From the NCBI GenBank assembly GCA_003225365.1, contig QHZN01000086.1:1-55054 (forward strand): a stretch of DNA of 55,054 nucleotides, read 5' to 3'. Numbering within the stretch: position 1 is the stretch's first letter; every line of letters begins with the position of its first letter. Source of the DNA: Acidobacteriota bacterium. GTDB taxonomy: Bacteria; Acidobacteriota; Terriglobia; UBA7540. Under the pieces are notes generated by a model. It was not told the origin of the DNA, did not search any database, and was given only the letters and a program-made list of their open reading frames with translations. Shown piece after piece: positions 16,850-27,500 of the stretch. Position numbers and translations under genes: made by a program.

Positions 16850-17461
16850 TCACGCCTCCACGCCAATGCGGGCGAGGTCCCTCCTGAGTTGCTCGACGCT
16901 CTGGAAGTGAATGGTTTGCATGCCGAGAAGCTGGGCGCACTCGACGTTCAGTTTTCGGTCGTCAATGAAGACACATTCATCGGGCGGGGTTTGAGTGATC
17001 TCGAGTGCGCGACGATAGATCTCGCGCCGAGGCTTGCGCAAGCCGAGATAACAAGAGCTGAAGAAATCCTGGAAGTAGTCGCGCAAGTGAAATCTTTCGA
17101 TGCGGTAGAGATTCAGCTCACGAGATTCGTTGTTGAGCGTGGCCATCCGGAAGCGGCCCGACCGGGCCAGGGAGGCGAGGACGGCGAGGGCCTCCGGCTT
17201 CACCTCCGACTCGCGGAACATGAACTCGCGGAAGTCTTCGCGCGAGAAGTCGCGGCGGCAGTAGAAGACCACCCAGTCGAGATATTCGTCGAGGGTGAGA
17301 CGGCCTTCTTCAAATTCGCTGTCAACAAGCTCGTGCCGCTCATTGAATTCCTCTTCCGCGAGGGAGTACTTCTGGATGGCCCTTTTTCGGGATTCGGCGC
17401 CCCAGGCGTTTGAAAGAATCACTCCCCCCACGTCCCACAGCAAGGTTCGCATCTCGGCCAC
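16850..17461 (-). CDS. HAD-like hydrolase
   Basis: HAD-superfamily phosphatase of about 203 residues. Motif I is degenerate, with LWDVGGVIL instead of DxDGTL: the first Asp is present but the usual second Asp is Gly, as seen in some YihX-like HADs. Motif II is near LNNESREL, the Lys is in GLRKPRREIYRRAL and motif IV is VFIDDRKLNVECAQLLGM. Together these resemble the YihX/epoxide-hydrolase N-terminal HAD group acting on sugar phosphates. GTG 17461 has GGGAGG 6 nt upstream; ATG 17452 is the alternative. The stop abuts the DUF2332 start. Confidence 0.85.
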   Translation of the reverse strand: MAEMRTLLWDVGGVILSNAWGAESRKRAIQKYSLAEEEFNERHELVDSEFEEGRLTLDEYLDWVVFYCRRDFSREDFREFMFRESEVKPEALAVLASLARSGRFRMATLNNESRELNLYRIERFHLRDYFQDFFSSCYLGLRKPRREIYRRALEITQTPPDECVFIDDRKLNVECAQLLGMQTIHFQSVEQLRRDLARIGVEA

Positions 17462-17544
17462 ACCGCACCTCCCGTGCGCGGCCGCATGGGAATGAGCTAT
17501 AACGGCCGGCGCATCTTTGACCGTGCGATTATGCCACTGCCGCC

Positions 17545-18294
17545 TTAGGACCCCTCGTCGCGCCATTCCTTTGCGACAACAAATTTGAAATCTGGACGAA
17601 AAGTTTTGGTTTGTGGGACTGGCTTGAAGTCCCCCTCCAACTTGAAGAGCGCGTGATAGGCGCCGTTCGATGGGCAGCATTCCGGATCTTGTGGCTTGTA
17701 AACTCCCGCCTCAAAACTGAAATGTTGGTTCTTGAACATATACCGGCCGTTCCGGAGTTCTTCGCTCGCCTTGAGCAGCTTCGACTTGCTCACATTCTCG
17801 AAGGGGATGCTTGAAAGCTGATCGTCACTGGACATCGTGTAAACATCGTGCATCACAATGCCGCCTGATCCCGAAATGTTGTCGCGAACGTACAAAAAGT
17901 GCAGGTCGCCGATGGTGATAAAGTCCTGGTCGAAATCATTGTCGGAATAAAGAAGGCCCTCGACGATGGCCGCCTCCGACTCAAAGGCCTTCAGGATTTT
18001 GTACTGACCTTCCTTTTCGAGCGCGATAACAACCTGGTCGTCGTTCATGCTGAATTTCGCCGTCGGTTTGGCGCGGTAATGGACAGCAAGGACCCGTTTG
18101 GGCTCCGGGCGGCAACTGATTTCTTGTTCCTGAGCCGCCATCACAATCCGCGGTACAGGATGGTCGGCGCTCGCCGGCAACTCCCTGACCAGTTCCGACC
18201 GGGACACTACATCGCCTTCCTCCTGCGCGGCGTTGGTTTGGTGCGCTGCCAGGGTCAGGGCAAGCAGCGCGCAAAGTAATGCGAGTCTTCTCAT
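17545..18294 (-). CDS. Exported hypothetical protein (249 aa)
   Basis: A signal peptide (residues 1-22, ending NAA) is clear. The mature chain is mixed alpha/beta with Cys at about 61 and a CC pair near 212 (PECCPSNG), suggesting disulphides in the periplasm or outside. The segment SDNDFDQDFITIGDLHFLYVRD is aspartate-rich and might bind calcium. No known family is recognised. It lies 84 nt upstream of the HAD gene on the same strand. Confidence 0.75.
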   Translation of the reverse strand: MRRLALLCALLALTLAAHQTNAAQEEGDVVSRSELVRELPASADHPVPRIVMAAQEQEISCRPEPKRVLAVHYRAKPTAKFSMNDDQVVIALEKEGQYKILKAFESEAAIVEGLLYSDNDFDQDFITIGDLHFLYVRDNISGSGGIVMHDVYTMSSDDQLSSIPFENVSKSKLLKASEELRNGRYMFKNQHFSFEAGVYKPQDPECCPSNGAYHALFKLEGDFKPVPQTKTFRPDFKFVVAKEWRDEGS

Positions 18295-18343
18295 TGCGAC
18301 CGGTTCATCCGAACATGGATCAACATGATTTAGCTCAAGGAAT

Positions 18344-18721
18344 TCAAGAGTTGGGCTGAGTTGCGTGCTTCCGCCGATACACGCCCAATAGCAAAATAGC
18401 GAGAGCGGTCACGAGATAGCTGATCATGAGAAGCATGCCCGGCGTGAAAAGGCCAATGCTGGCCGCGATGACGGAGGCCGTCAAGACGAAGGAGCGAAAT
18501 TCGACATTGGTCAATCCTCGGCGGATCAGGCCGACATCCACAATGAGAAGCGTCGGTAAGAACCAGCCAGTGCCGTAGGCCGGCCCGATCGAAGAGACGA
18601 GTTTCCATACCGCCGGTTGCGCGTCCTTCAGGAAAAGCCAGAAGAAACTTGCCAACCCTTGCACAAGCCCTAACAGGGGAGCAAGGAGGAGCCACAAGAA
18701 AACCTGCTGCCAGCGCCTCAT
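18344..18721 (-). CDS. Hypothetical membrane protein (125 aa)
   Basis: Hydrophobic stretches lie at about 5-30, 42-60, 75-95 and 98-115, with a basic C-terminus (YRRKHATQ). No motif was recognised. It lies 50 nt upstream of the exported 249-aa protein on the same strand and is probably co-transcribed with it. Confidence 0.7.
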   Translation of the reverse strand: MRRWQQVFLWLLLAPLLGLVQGLASFFWLFLKDAQPAVWKLVSSIGPAYGTGWFLPTLLIVDVGLIRRGLTNVEFRSFVLTASVIAASIGLFTPGMLLMISYLVTALAILLLGVYRRKHATQPNS

Positions 18722-18805
18722 TTATCGAAATCCGAGCGGTTCGTCGACCTCAAATCAGAAAATCGGGCTTCGCTGGGTTGGCCTTTTCCGAGAAGCCGCC
18801 GGGCC

Positions 18806-21319
18806 TCAATAGACCACATCGAAGGCCAGGTTGTACACGCGATGCTGGAACCCGACGAAATGGCCGAAGAAGGGGGAATCGAGGTTCGAATAAATATCGC
18901 GCGGATTAAGGCGATTGGTGAGATTGAACGCCGTGAACATGGCGCGGAACGTCCGTTTCTTCAGCCACTCGACCAGCGGGAAATGAAAATCCTTCGTGAC
19001 CTGCGTGTCGAGTGAAAGGAATGTGGGGAAGCGTTGGGCGTTGGGCGTTCCGACGTAATTTTGGAGCGCGTCATAGTTTGAGTAGGGGAACCCGGAGTGG
19101 ACGTCGAGGACTGGGCCAAGGGTGACGCGCCAAGGAATGCGGATTCGAGCCCAGGTGATCAGCCGATTGGGAACGTTCGAGGGCTGGTCGCCGAAGAAAT
19201 TCGGCCGGACCACAGGCTGCTCGAAGGGCACGAAGATTGAGGTCAAGCTGTTCAGGTCTCCGCGGGCTCCGCTCCAAACATAGGAGGCGTTGAGGTCGGC
19301 CCGGTCGCTGGCGTGAAACCGGACGGTTGACTCGAACTCGTGGTAACGCGAAGCGCCGCTATTGGTGAGGAGCATGGTCGGCGCAGTGCCGGGCTGGAGC
19401 AAGGGATTCACGACAAACATGTTGAACGTGCGGCTGGAAAGGTAGCTGAGGCGCACCAGCACGCGGGGGCTGAGTTCCTGGTCCATCTCTGCGTTCCAAG
19501 TCTGGTTATAAGGAGTGCTGGACAGCCGGTTGTTGGAGGGAACAATTTGGTGTCCATTCTCCAGGACTTTGATGTAGCCGTTGTGGAATGTGAGCGGCGG
19601 TCCCAAAGGGTTTCCCAGCGGGTCGAACTGGGTGACGGTTCGCTCAGGGTTATTTATGAAATCGCCGGCGAGCAGGGGAACTCGGTCGTAAAAGACGCCG
19701 AAGCCGCCGCGGAAAACCGTACGGCCTCCGGCGCCAGGAGAGAACACGAGGCCGGCGCGCGGCGAGATTGCGGCGGGCTCTCCGAGCGTCTGGCCGGAGA
19801 CCCGCAGCCCTGCGTCCACGGCGACGTGGTCGTTAAAAACCCAGTGGTCCTGAATGAAGGCGGCGCCCTCGTTGTCTTCGGCGTGAAGGGAAGCGGGCCC
19901 CGAGAAGTCAATCTGCTCGGCCAGCGAGCCGTCGGCCCGCAAGAGCCGGACGGCGTGCGAAACATCGCTGCCTCTGAAGCCCCGGTGAACCAGGTCTCCA
20001 CCCACTTGCCATTGGTGCCGCCCGTGCCATCCCTTGCGCGGGGACTGGTAAATAGTCAACAGCTGCTCCTCATTTGAGAAGCGCGTCCAGGCATCAAAAT
20101 AATTGCCGTCATAGCCGTTGGGCGTGACAAGCATATCGGCGGAGCCCTGCCCGTGGGCGTAGCTGTTGAACTCGGTGTACTGAATCAGGGATGTGAGGAC
20201 GCCGCCCGAGCTGAGCAGATGGCGGTTCGTCGCGCCGAGCGAAACGCCGCGCTGGCCGTCGTTTGAGGAAGCCGGCTGGGGAATCAAAGAATTGATGTTG
20301 GTGAACTCGTGGCGAAGCGGGAACAATTGCACGTTGACCGAGAGCAAGTTTGAAGGCGACGTGATGAACTGGAAACTGGTAAAAGAATTGAATCCCTGGG
20401 TCTTGATCTCGTTGTGGGGCCACGCCAGACCGCGCACGGGCTGGCGCGAGATTTCATAACTCAGGGCCTCGCTGAAATTGATGTGGTCGGCCCAAACAGG
20501 GCCGGTCAGATAGAGGCGCGGCTCGTCGTCCTGAATTCCGACCAGTTCTCCGCTGCGGATTCGGGGTGTCGGCATGAAGTCGTTCAGTTCGTAATGCCAT
20601 TGAGGCGCGGGCGGCTTCGTCTGGATGCTGGTGAGACCACCGGAAAAGCGCCCGTATTTGGCTTGGTATGCGGTTTTCTCGACTTCGAGGGACTCGATGG
20701 CGTCCAGAGGCACGTCAATGGAAAAACTTCCGGTCACAGGGTCCACCGTGTCCGCCAAATCCACCAGCAGCAGGCCTTGAGTTTCGACGGCTCCTTTGAT
20801 GTGGGTCTTGCCGTCCGGAGTCCGGATGACGCCGGGAACGAGCGGCAAGGCGGCTTTGAACTTCTGTTCGGTGAGAGGCAAGGTCTTCAGAAGCGGGAGA
20901 GTCAACTTCGCCGAAGGGGGGTTCGCCTCCTCGGTGACCACGTCCGCCTTCTCCCGAACCAATACCCTTTCCCGCACCACGACTTCTGCGGGCAGGATGA
21001 TTTGGAGGAGTGGGGGAGGCTGATCCGTTATATCAATGTCTTTTTGTTCTACGGGTTCGTAGCCCACCGCCGCGCAGGCGAGCGCATAGCCTCCGGGAAC
21101 GAGGCCCGGAAACGCGAAGGCGCCCTTCTCATCCGTGGTTTGAGAAATTCCCTGGTCGGGCAAAATGCCCGGGCGGTTGGAGGTGACAGTGCAGACAGCT
21201 CCTGCAATCGGCTGGTTCTTCTCGTCGAGAACTTCGCCCTTCAGGGCCTGGGTCTCCGCCCATGCTGGAATGACGGCAAGCACGACCAGGAAAATCACCC
21301 AAAGGCCCAGCCGAAGCAT
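18806..21319 (-). CDS. TonB-dependent outer-membrane receptor with carboxypeptidase-regulatory domain
   Basis: This 837-residue protein has a signal peptide (residues 1-21, ending AWA), then a CarboxypepD-regulatory Ig-like domain at about 25-100 (LKGEVLDEKNQPIAGAVC and FPGLVPGGYALACAAVGYE). A plug-like domain follows (about 130-250, with GLLLVDLADTVDPVTGSFS and AYQAKYGRFSGG), then a long beta-barrel to the C-terminus. The last residue is aromatic (VVY), as expected for barrel insertion. This architecture is typical of the large Oar-like TonB receptor families of acidobacteria. The substrate cannot be read from sequence. A start at 21385 is possible, but the ATG at 21319 begins the signal peptide. 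It is divergent from the membrane spermidine-synthase-like gene. Confidence 0.88.
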   Translation of the reverse strand: MLRLGLWVIFLVVLAVIPAWAETQALKGEVLDEKNQPIAGAVCTVTSNRPGILPDQGISQTTDEKGAFAFPGLVPGGYALACAAVGYEPVEQKDIDITDQPPPLLQIILPAEVVVRERVLVREKADVVTEEANPPSAKLTLPLLKTLPLTEQKFKAALPLVPGVIRTPDGKTHIKGAVETQGLLLVDLADTVDPVTGSFSIDVPLDAIESLEVEKTAYQAKYGRFSGGLTSIQTKPPAPQWHYELNDFMPTPRIRSGELVGIQDDEPRLYLTGPVWADHINFSEALSYEISRQPVRGLAWPHNEIKTQGFNSFTSFQFITSPSNLLSVNVQLFPLRHEFTNINSLIPQPASSNDGQRGVSLGATNRHLLSSGGVLTSLIQYTEFNSYAHGQGSADMLVTPNGYDGNYFDAWTRFSNEEQLLTIYQSPRKGWHGRHQWQVGGDLVHRGFRGSDVSHAVRLLRADGSLAEQIDFSGPASLHAEDNEGAAFIQDHWVFNDHVAVDAGLRVSGQTLGEPAAISPRAGLVFSPGAGGRTVFRGGFGVFYDRVPLLAGDFINNPERTVTQFDPLGNPLGPPLTFHNGYIKVLENGHQIVPSNNRLSSTPYNQTWNAEMDQELSPRVLVRLSYLSSRTFNMFVVNPLLQPGTAPTMLLTNSGASRYHEFESTVRFHASDRADLNASYVWSGARGDLNSLTSIFVPFEQPVVRPNFFGDQPSNVPNRLITWARIRIPWRVTLGPVLDVHSGFPYSNYDALQNYVGTPNAQRFPTFLSLDTQVTKDFHFPLVEWLKKRTFRAMFTAFNLTNRLNPRDIYSNLDSPFFGHFVGFQHRVYNLAFDVVY

Positions 21320-21652
21320 GCGTGGCTCGGCAGAATATGAACTCACATCGGAATTGGATGCACGCGTCAGCCGAATCGCTTCCAAAGAAGTCTCTAAACT
21401 TCCGGGTCGCTCGAAGTTGAGTGGAATCCACCTCGGAGCGAATGCCGGCAGGGCCAGAAATTCTCCGGAACGCCGCCGTTCTCGGCCTGCTATTATACTT
21501 CGTCAGGCAAACGAAGGCCACGAAACCTGTTTGCGGTTTCAACCGAACCCGGTTGTCTGGTCCTTGGCCTTCCACTGGAATTCGCCGGCGCATTTCGGGC
21601 ACGCTAGCCGAAGGCTGCTGGCTGTCTTGCGCGTGGAGGTCGCGGCCCTCGC

Positions 21653-23917
21653 ATGCTTTTAGACTTGAGTTTGGCTGCCCTTCTCTTGCCTGTCATTTTC
21701 GCAGGAATTGCGACTTATCGACACTGGGACAATCTCCGCGAGTGGGCGGGAAAGATTAACTCTTACTTCCTTCCTCCCGGCCGGCCTTCGGGAGGGATTC
21801 TCCTTCCGCTTTTTTTCGTCAGCGTGAGCTCGCTGTACCTCGAGATAATGCTGATCCGCTGGGTCGGCACCGAGGTGCGCATTTTCGCCTATTTCCAGAA
21901 CTTGGCGCTGATTGCTTGTTTTCTGGGCTTTGGTCTCGGGTGCTACTTTAGCAAGCGGCGTATTAACATCCTTTTCTCACTGACCGCCGTCACCGCGCTG
22001 GTAGCTCTTGTCAAGGCCCCGTTGAATCTGTGGCAAATCATTTTGACCATGACATCCAGCCTGCTGTCCGGTTCCCCAGACGCGGTGATGTGGGGAGGCG
22101 TGCTGCCAGAGTTGAGGACAGACACGATAGTTCTGGCCTCGATTGTTGCCATTGTCGCGGTAGGGCTCTTTCTGACTTTGGCTATTCTGGCCATGATTCC
22201 CGTCGGCCAGTGGGTGGGGTACTTTCTCGACTCTGCCCCCCAGCCCCTCACCGCCTACTCCGTGAACCTGTTAGGCAGTTTGGTAGGGATATGGTTGTTC
22301 GCGGTGCAATCCTACTTCTGGCTCCCTCCCAGCGGTTGGCTTGCCACCGCCTTCATCCTGCTCGTGCTATTCCCTCGATCTTCTTGGCGAATGAAGTTGG
22401 CGGTGGTGGTTCTGTTTGGGGCAGCTTTAGGGTTGCTCGCGGCCGGAGGGGGCGCTCAGGCGGGGACTTTCTGGTCGCCCTATCAGAAGATCGAGGTCGA
22501 CAGTCATGGGGACCAGCAGTATGTGCTCAAGGTAAACAGCACGAATTACATGAGCATTGCGAACGGGACGCCCGCTTATATGGCGAAACATCCCCAACTA
22601 GCTGCGGTGTTCGAGCAAGTGAGTTCTTATGACGCGCCGTATCGCTTCGCGGCACACGCGGCAGACGTCCTGATTGTCGGTGCCGGAGCCGGCAATGATG
22701 CCGCGGCCGCACTGCGGCACAGGGCACTGAGCGTGGACGCGGTTGAAATCGACCCGGTGATTCTGCACCTCGGTATGGTTCTGCATCCGGAACAACCCTA
22801 CTCCTCCTCCGGGGTGCATCCGATTTTAACTGATGCGCGCGCCTTCTTGCGCGGCTCGAAGCGGAATTACGACATGATCATTTTCGGTTTATTGGATTCC
22901 CACACGGAGTTTTCCGACTTCAGCAACGTGCGCATCGACAACTACGTTTACACCGAAGAGTCTTTGCGGGAGGCCCGGCGACTTCTTAAGCCGGAAGGCA
23001 TCCTTGTAGTCAAGTTCGAGGTGCGTCCACCCTGGACGTGGATCGGCCAGAGGCTATACGCAATGTTGGAAGAGGTCTTCGGCCGGCCGCCTGTGGTTTT
23101 TTATGCGAAACCCATCGGGGGGTATAATTCCGCAAGCGTTTTCATCACCTCAAACGACCCGGACCTTTGGCGTCGCGCCAAGGAGCCACTGCTGGCTTCG
23201 CTGGTACAGACCAATCCGCCGCCCTTCCCGGTTTTGTTGGAAGGGTCCCCTCCGCTGACGACGGACGACTGGCCTTATCTCTATCATCGCAGCCACTCGG
23301 TTCCACGGACTTACTGGACGGTGTCGCTGATCCTTCTGATTGTGGCATTTCTTTTTGCACGCCCGGCATTCCAGCCCCGAAGCCCGGGCACATGGCATTT
23401 TTTCTGTCTCGGTGCAGGGTTCCTGCTGCTGGAGACGCAGATGGTCTCACGGCTGGCGCTCTATTTCGGGACCACTTGGCTTGTCAATTGCATCGCTCTT
23501 AGCGCCATCCTCATGGTCCTCGTGGGCGCCAATCTCTGGGTGCTGTGGCTTCGTCCTCAGAAGTTGACGGTTTATTACGCCCTGTTGATCGTGAGCTTGC
23601 TCGCCAACTACGCGACGCCTTGGGAACTATTCCCCTGGGGTGTGCGAACCGTGGGAATCCTGTTGACAGGCGCCTTTGGAGTGTCCGTATTCTTGGCTGG
23701 AGTCATCTTCGCGGGCGTCTTCAACCTTGCGCCACAGCGGTCAACAGCGCTCGGGTCGAACCTCGTCGGGGCGGTGGTGGGAGGCTTGGCGGGAAACTTC
23801 TCTTTCATTGCCGGCCTGAAAACGCTCCTCATGATAGCCGCCGTGTTTTACGGAGCAGCCGCAGTTTTCGGCCGGCTCGATCGCGACGGGGAGGCTGAGA
23901 CGGAACTCGAACGGTGA
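21653..23917 (+). CDS. Membrane protein with an internal spermidine-synthase-like domain
   Basis: The protein has 754 residues. Residues 1-265 contain about seven membrane segments (one carries SSLYLEIMLIRWVGTEVR, a feature of membrane spermidine-synthase-like proteins). Residues about 275-510 form a SpeE-like Rossmann domain: VLIVGAGAGNDAAAAL is the SAM-type loop, followed by VEIDPVILHLG, LTDARAFLRGS and YDMIIFGLLDSH. A second membrane block of about six segments covers 550-740. Such proteins are often annotated as fused MFS/spermidine synthase; whether they make polyamines is not established. In motif LLDSH the usual catalytic Asp is present. ATG 21653 is weakly supported by a GGAGG 13 nt upstream. 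Confidence 0.85.
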   Translation: MLLDLSLAALLLPVIFAGIATYRHWDNLREWAGKINSYFLPPGRPSGGILLPLFFVSVSSLYLEIMLIRWVGTEVRIFAYFQNLALIACFLGFGLGCYFSKRRINILFSLTAVTALVALVKAPLNLWQIILTMTSSLLSGSPDAVMWGGVLPELRTDTIVLASIVAIVAVGLFLTLAILAMIPVGQWVGYFLDSAPQPLTAYSVNLLGSLVGIWLFAVQSYFWLPPSGWLATAFILLVLFPRSSWRMKLAVVVLFGAALGLLAAGGGAQAGTFWSPYQKIEVDSHGDQQYVLKVNSTNYMSIANGTPAYMAKHPQLAAVFEQVSSYDAPYRFAAHAADVLIVGAGAGNDAAAALRHRALSVDAVEIDPVILHLGMVLHPEQPYSSSGVHPILTDARAFLRGSKRNYDMIIFGLLDSHTEFSDFSNVRIDNYVYTEESLREARRLLKPEGILVVKFEVRPPWTWIGQRLYAMLEEVFGRPPVVFYAKPIGGYNSASVFITSNDPDLWRRAKEPLLASLVQTNPPPFPVLLEGSPPLTTDDWPYLYHRSHSVPRTYWTVSLILLIVAFLFARPAFQPRSPGTWHFFCLGAGFLLLETQMVSRLALYFGTTWLVNCIALSAILMVLVGANLWVLWLRPQKLTVYYALLIVSLLANYATPWELFPWGVRTVGILLTGAFGVSVFLAGVIFAGVFNLAPQRSTALGSNLVGAVVGGLAGNFSFIAGLKTLLMIAAVFYGAAAVFGRLDRDGEAETELER

Positions 23918-24045
23918 CGGCGCGCCATGAAATTCACGATCGAAAAGCACTCCCCTTCCTACCGGCTTTCATGTTTGGGACTATTAAATTGGAACGGCAC
24001 TAGCTAGGATCGGGCCTGGAAAGCGTCAGGCCGGCGAGGGTAAAG

Positions 24046-24492
24046 ATGCCCATTGAATCAGGCGCATTCCGCCGGCCACTCGCGCAAGAGCTAATTTCGC
24101 GGGGCGTCCGGATGACGCGCCGGCGGCGTCTGCTGGTCGAGATTATTCAGGGCGCCGAGCGCCACCCCGACGCCGTCTCCCTGTGGCAGCGGGCCCGGGC
24201 GCAAGATGCCACACTCAACAAGGTCACCGTTTACAGGACACTCGGCATGCTCAAGCGACAAGGGTTGGTGGACGAACTCGACCTCATGCACCTGGAGGGT
24301 GAAAAGCACTTTTACGAAGCCCGGCCGACGCGCGACCACATCCATCTGGCGTGCATCAAGTGCGGGCGCATCCAGGAATTCGAGAGTTCTCTGTTCGAGA
24401 AGCTCAAGGGCCAGATCGAGCGCGAGCGCCGCTTCCGCATTGAGGTCGTCCGGGTCGAGGCGGGTGGCTATTGCGACCGCTGCCAGGAGTGA
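24046..24492 (+). CDS. Fur-family transcriptional regulator
   Basis: This 148-residue protein has a winged helix at about 15-85 (VRMTRRRRLLVEIIQ, LNKVTVYRTLGMLKRQGLVDEL) and a metal-binding dimerisation half with HFYEARPTRDHIHLACIKCGRI and YCDRCQE, giving the two CxxC structural zinc sites of Fur/Zur/PerR relatives. The regulatory-site His residues in RDHIHL are present. Which metal or peroxide it senses cannot be decided. GAGGG lies 7 nt before the ATG. It converges on the large transporter fusion gene; no siderophore genes are adjacent. Confidence 0.92.
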   Translation: MPIESGAFRRPLAQELISRGVRMTRRRRLLVEIIQGAERHPDAVSLWQRARAQDATLNKVTVYRTLGMLKRQGLVDELDLMHLEGEKHFYEARPTRDHIHLACIKCGRIQEFESSLFEKLKGQIERERRFRIEVVRVEAGGYCDRCQE

Positions 24493-24526
24493 CATCGAGC
24501 AGTCCGCCGCTTTTCCTCCTATCCCT

Positions 24527-27500
24527 TCAAGTGAGATGTCGCGTCGCTTCGTAGGCCGGCAAGTTATCGGCTTCCATATTCTTTTGCCGCAACCGGTGCG
24601 TCAGGATTTTGAAAATGCTGAAGGCGATCTGCGGGCGTTCGTGAATGAGCTCCGCGAAGCTTTCGCGGTCGACCTTTAGCGCCAGAGTTGGCTCGAGCGC
24701 GCGGATGGAGGCTGAGCGCGGCTCGTCGTCAAGGATGGCCATTTCGCCGAAGAACTCCCTTTCACCTAGCACCGACAAGGGCTGCTCGGTTGCATCCACG
24801 CGCCGGAAGACTTCGACCTTTCCCTCAACGATTACGTAAAGGTGGTGCGCCTGCTGGCCCTCCTCGAAAATCACCTCGCCGGGCTTGAATTCTTTTTCCA
24901 GTGTGATCTCAGCCAAGGCGGCAAGCTCTTCTCCCTCCAGACTTGCAAAGACCGAAACGGACTTCATGAAGACCGCTTTTTCTACGGTGAGGAGCATGGA
25001 ATCCCCTTTCTCGCGTAATTTCAGGAGCCCGGAGGCTCCCTCGACCCGTTCCGCCTCAATCCGCCGCGCGCATCGAGCCAGGCGGGAGTCCGACGACCGC
25101 GCTGCGAAATCCACTTGCGGCTGCCAGGAATCCGCGAAGGCGCGCCACCCCGCATATAGCGCCGCCTCCCGAACGACCGGCTCTCTGTCCGCCAGAAATC
25201 CGAGAAGCATGCCCCTTCCGTCTGCACCGGGATTTGAGCCGAGATAGTTCGCGGTCAAGGCGCGCAGCCAGGCCTTGGGATGATGCATGAGCTCATCGAG
25301 CGCGCGCGCCGGCTGACCGGCGGACGTGGCGCCGCGAGGGAGCGGTGGAGGCTCCAGGATGGCGAGCATTTCCTTCCCTATTTTCTTCGGGGCCAGATTG
25401 TCCAGGGCTTCCAGGGCGTCCGCGCGTCCCGCGTGCGCGGGATCGGCCGAGCGGAGCTGTTCGAAGATGGATTTCATGCGGTCATGGCCGCAGAGGATGC
25501 CGAGAGTCCTGAAGACCCTCTCCTCAATATTAAGGCGGTCTTCTTCCAGAGCCTCCGCCAGAATGCGCTCGCTTTCGTTTTCGGGGTGGGGAAGGAGCGC
25601 GCGCGAAATAGCCTGGCTTCGCCGGAAGGACGTCAGCTCGCTGTGCGCGTAGTCGAACAAGGCGGCGCGGGCGTTTTCGGGGAATGCGCCCGAGCGGCTG
25701 AGCCGGCCGAAGGCCTTGAGCACCTTCCAGCGGACCCTCCACTCCGGGTCCGGTAGCAGTTTGATGAGCGTGTCGAATACTGTCGGACCGCTTAACCGGC
25801 CCAGAACATCGGCGAGTTCGCTGCGGATTTCAGCGCGTGGCGTCTCAAGAGCGGCGCGGGCAAGCTCTTCGGTCCCTTGGCCGCCGCTGCGTTCGACGAT
25901 CTTGGCAATGGCGCGACGCGCATCGTGCCGCAGCTCGCCGGCGCCTCCCAACGCCTCGATGAGCGCAGGGAAAACCCGCGGCGTCCCGACCCGGCGGAGG
26001 GCCTTGGCGGCCTCACAGCGGATTCTCAATTCAGGATCCTTGAGGAGGGGGGCGAGAAGGTCCATGGACTGTTCGACGGGCAGGCGTGCCAAGGCGTAGA
26101 TCGCAGCAGAGCGAGCTTCGCTGTCCCCGTGCGCTAACTCCGTGATGGATGGTATCCAGTCAGGAGCAGCCGAAACACCCTCGAGGGCCGTGATTGTCAG
26201 CAGCGAATTCACCCGCGCCCGCACGGCGGGGTCTCTTAGAAGCGGCATAATCTTTTCTACGATGTTTCGGTCGCCCGCTTTGTGCAAAGCCTCAACCGCA
26301 TTGGCGCGCACGCGCGGGTCAGTGTCCGCGAGCAATGACGTGATGGGCTCGATGTGCTTGTCAGGTCCCAAGCGCCCGAGCGCGGCGGTGGCGGTGGCGC
26401 GCACGCGGGCGTCGGGATGGAGGATGAGCCCAGCAATTCTATCTGCGGCATCGCTCGTCGCAAGCGTTTCCAGCAACTGAATGGCGGTCACTATTTGCTC
26501 GGGATCCTCAGAGCTCAATGTCCGGAAGAGGATGGAAAGGCTCGAAGGGTCTTTCATCTTGCTAAGCGCGGCCGCAGCCGACTGGCGTAAGGTCGGGCTG
26601 CTGCCCTTCAAGTTGAGCAACAAGGCTCGGATATAACCCCTTTTTGCCGTTGTGGCGACAACCAACCAGGTGGCGGCAAGCAGGACCGCTCCCCAGGAAA
26701 CCTGCTGGCCAACGGCAAACTCCCGCTCGCCGATGGTCACGGGCTTAAGGAACCGCTCGCCGAGGAATATCAGGCCGCCCGATGCCGCCAGGGACATCGG
26801 CCGGATGTAGCCCTCGATGAAGCCGCGAATACGTGCCCGGCGCTCGAGGGCGATGGGGTTGTAAAGAAGTTGGTACGAGGAATCGGAAAAAGTGTAGAGC
26901 ATGGTGGCGTCGGCGAGCTTGGTGCTGAAGACCGACGGAAAACCATAGGACGCGCTCATCCACGATAGGCCCAGCACCAGGCAAGCGGGGTGAAAGTTTA
27001 TGGTAGTCCCCACGCCCAGGCGGGCGATGATCGAACGGGTAAGGAGAACTTGTACGGCAAGGCAAAGAAAGCCCTGTAACCCGCCGAAGTGCCCAAGAAA
27101 TGCCGTCAGCTCGTCCGTCTGCGGATACTGGGCCTTCACAGTCTTGTTGAAATAGAAATCCACCACGGAATAGACCGTCCACATCAGCAGGATGTAGCCT
27201 CCCATGGACTGCAGCAGGGGTTCCCGCTTTATTTCGCGGAAGCCGGCGCGAATCTTCTGCCATTCGGAAGGCCGGACGGCAGGGACTCGGGAGGCGGTGC
27301 CTGTTTTGACTGCGTCGGGGACTTTTGGATAGGTGCGATAGGTGGTGGCGGCCGGGAGCCATGCCGCAAAAATCAAACCCGCCCAAACGACCATGACGTT
27401 TTCGGTCCCAATAGCGACGATAACCTTCTTGCATGTCAATCCGACACTGATCATGCCCAAAAGCGCACCCACAGCGAGAAAAGGGAACAGTCGCTTGGCC

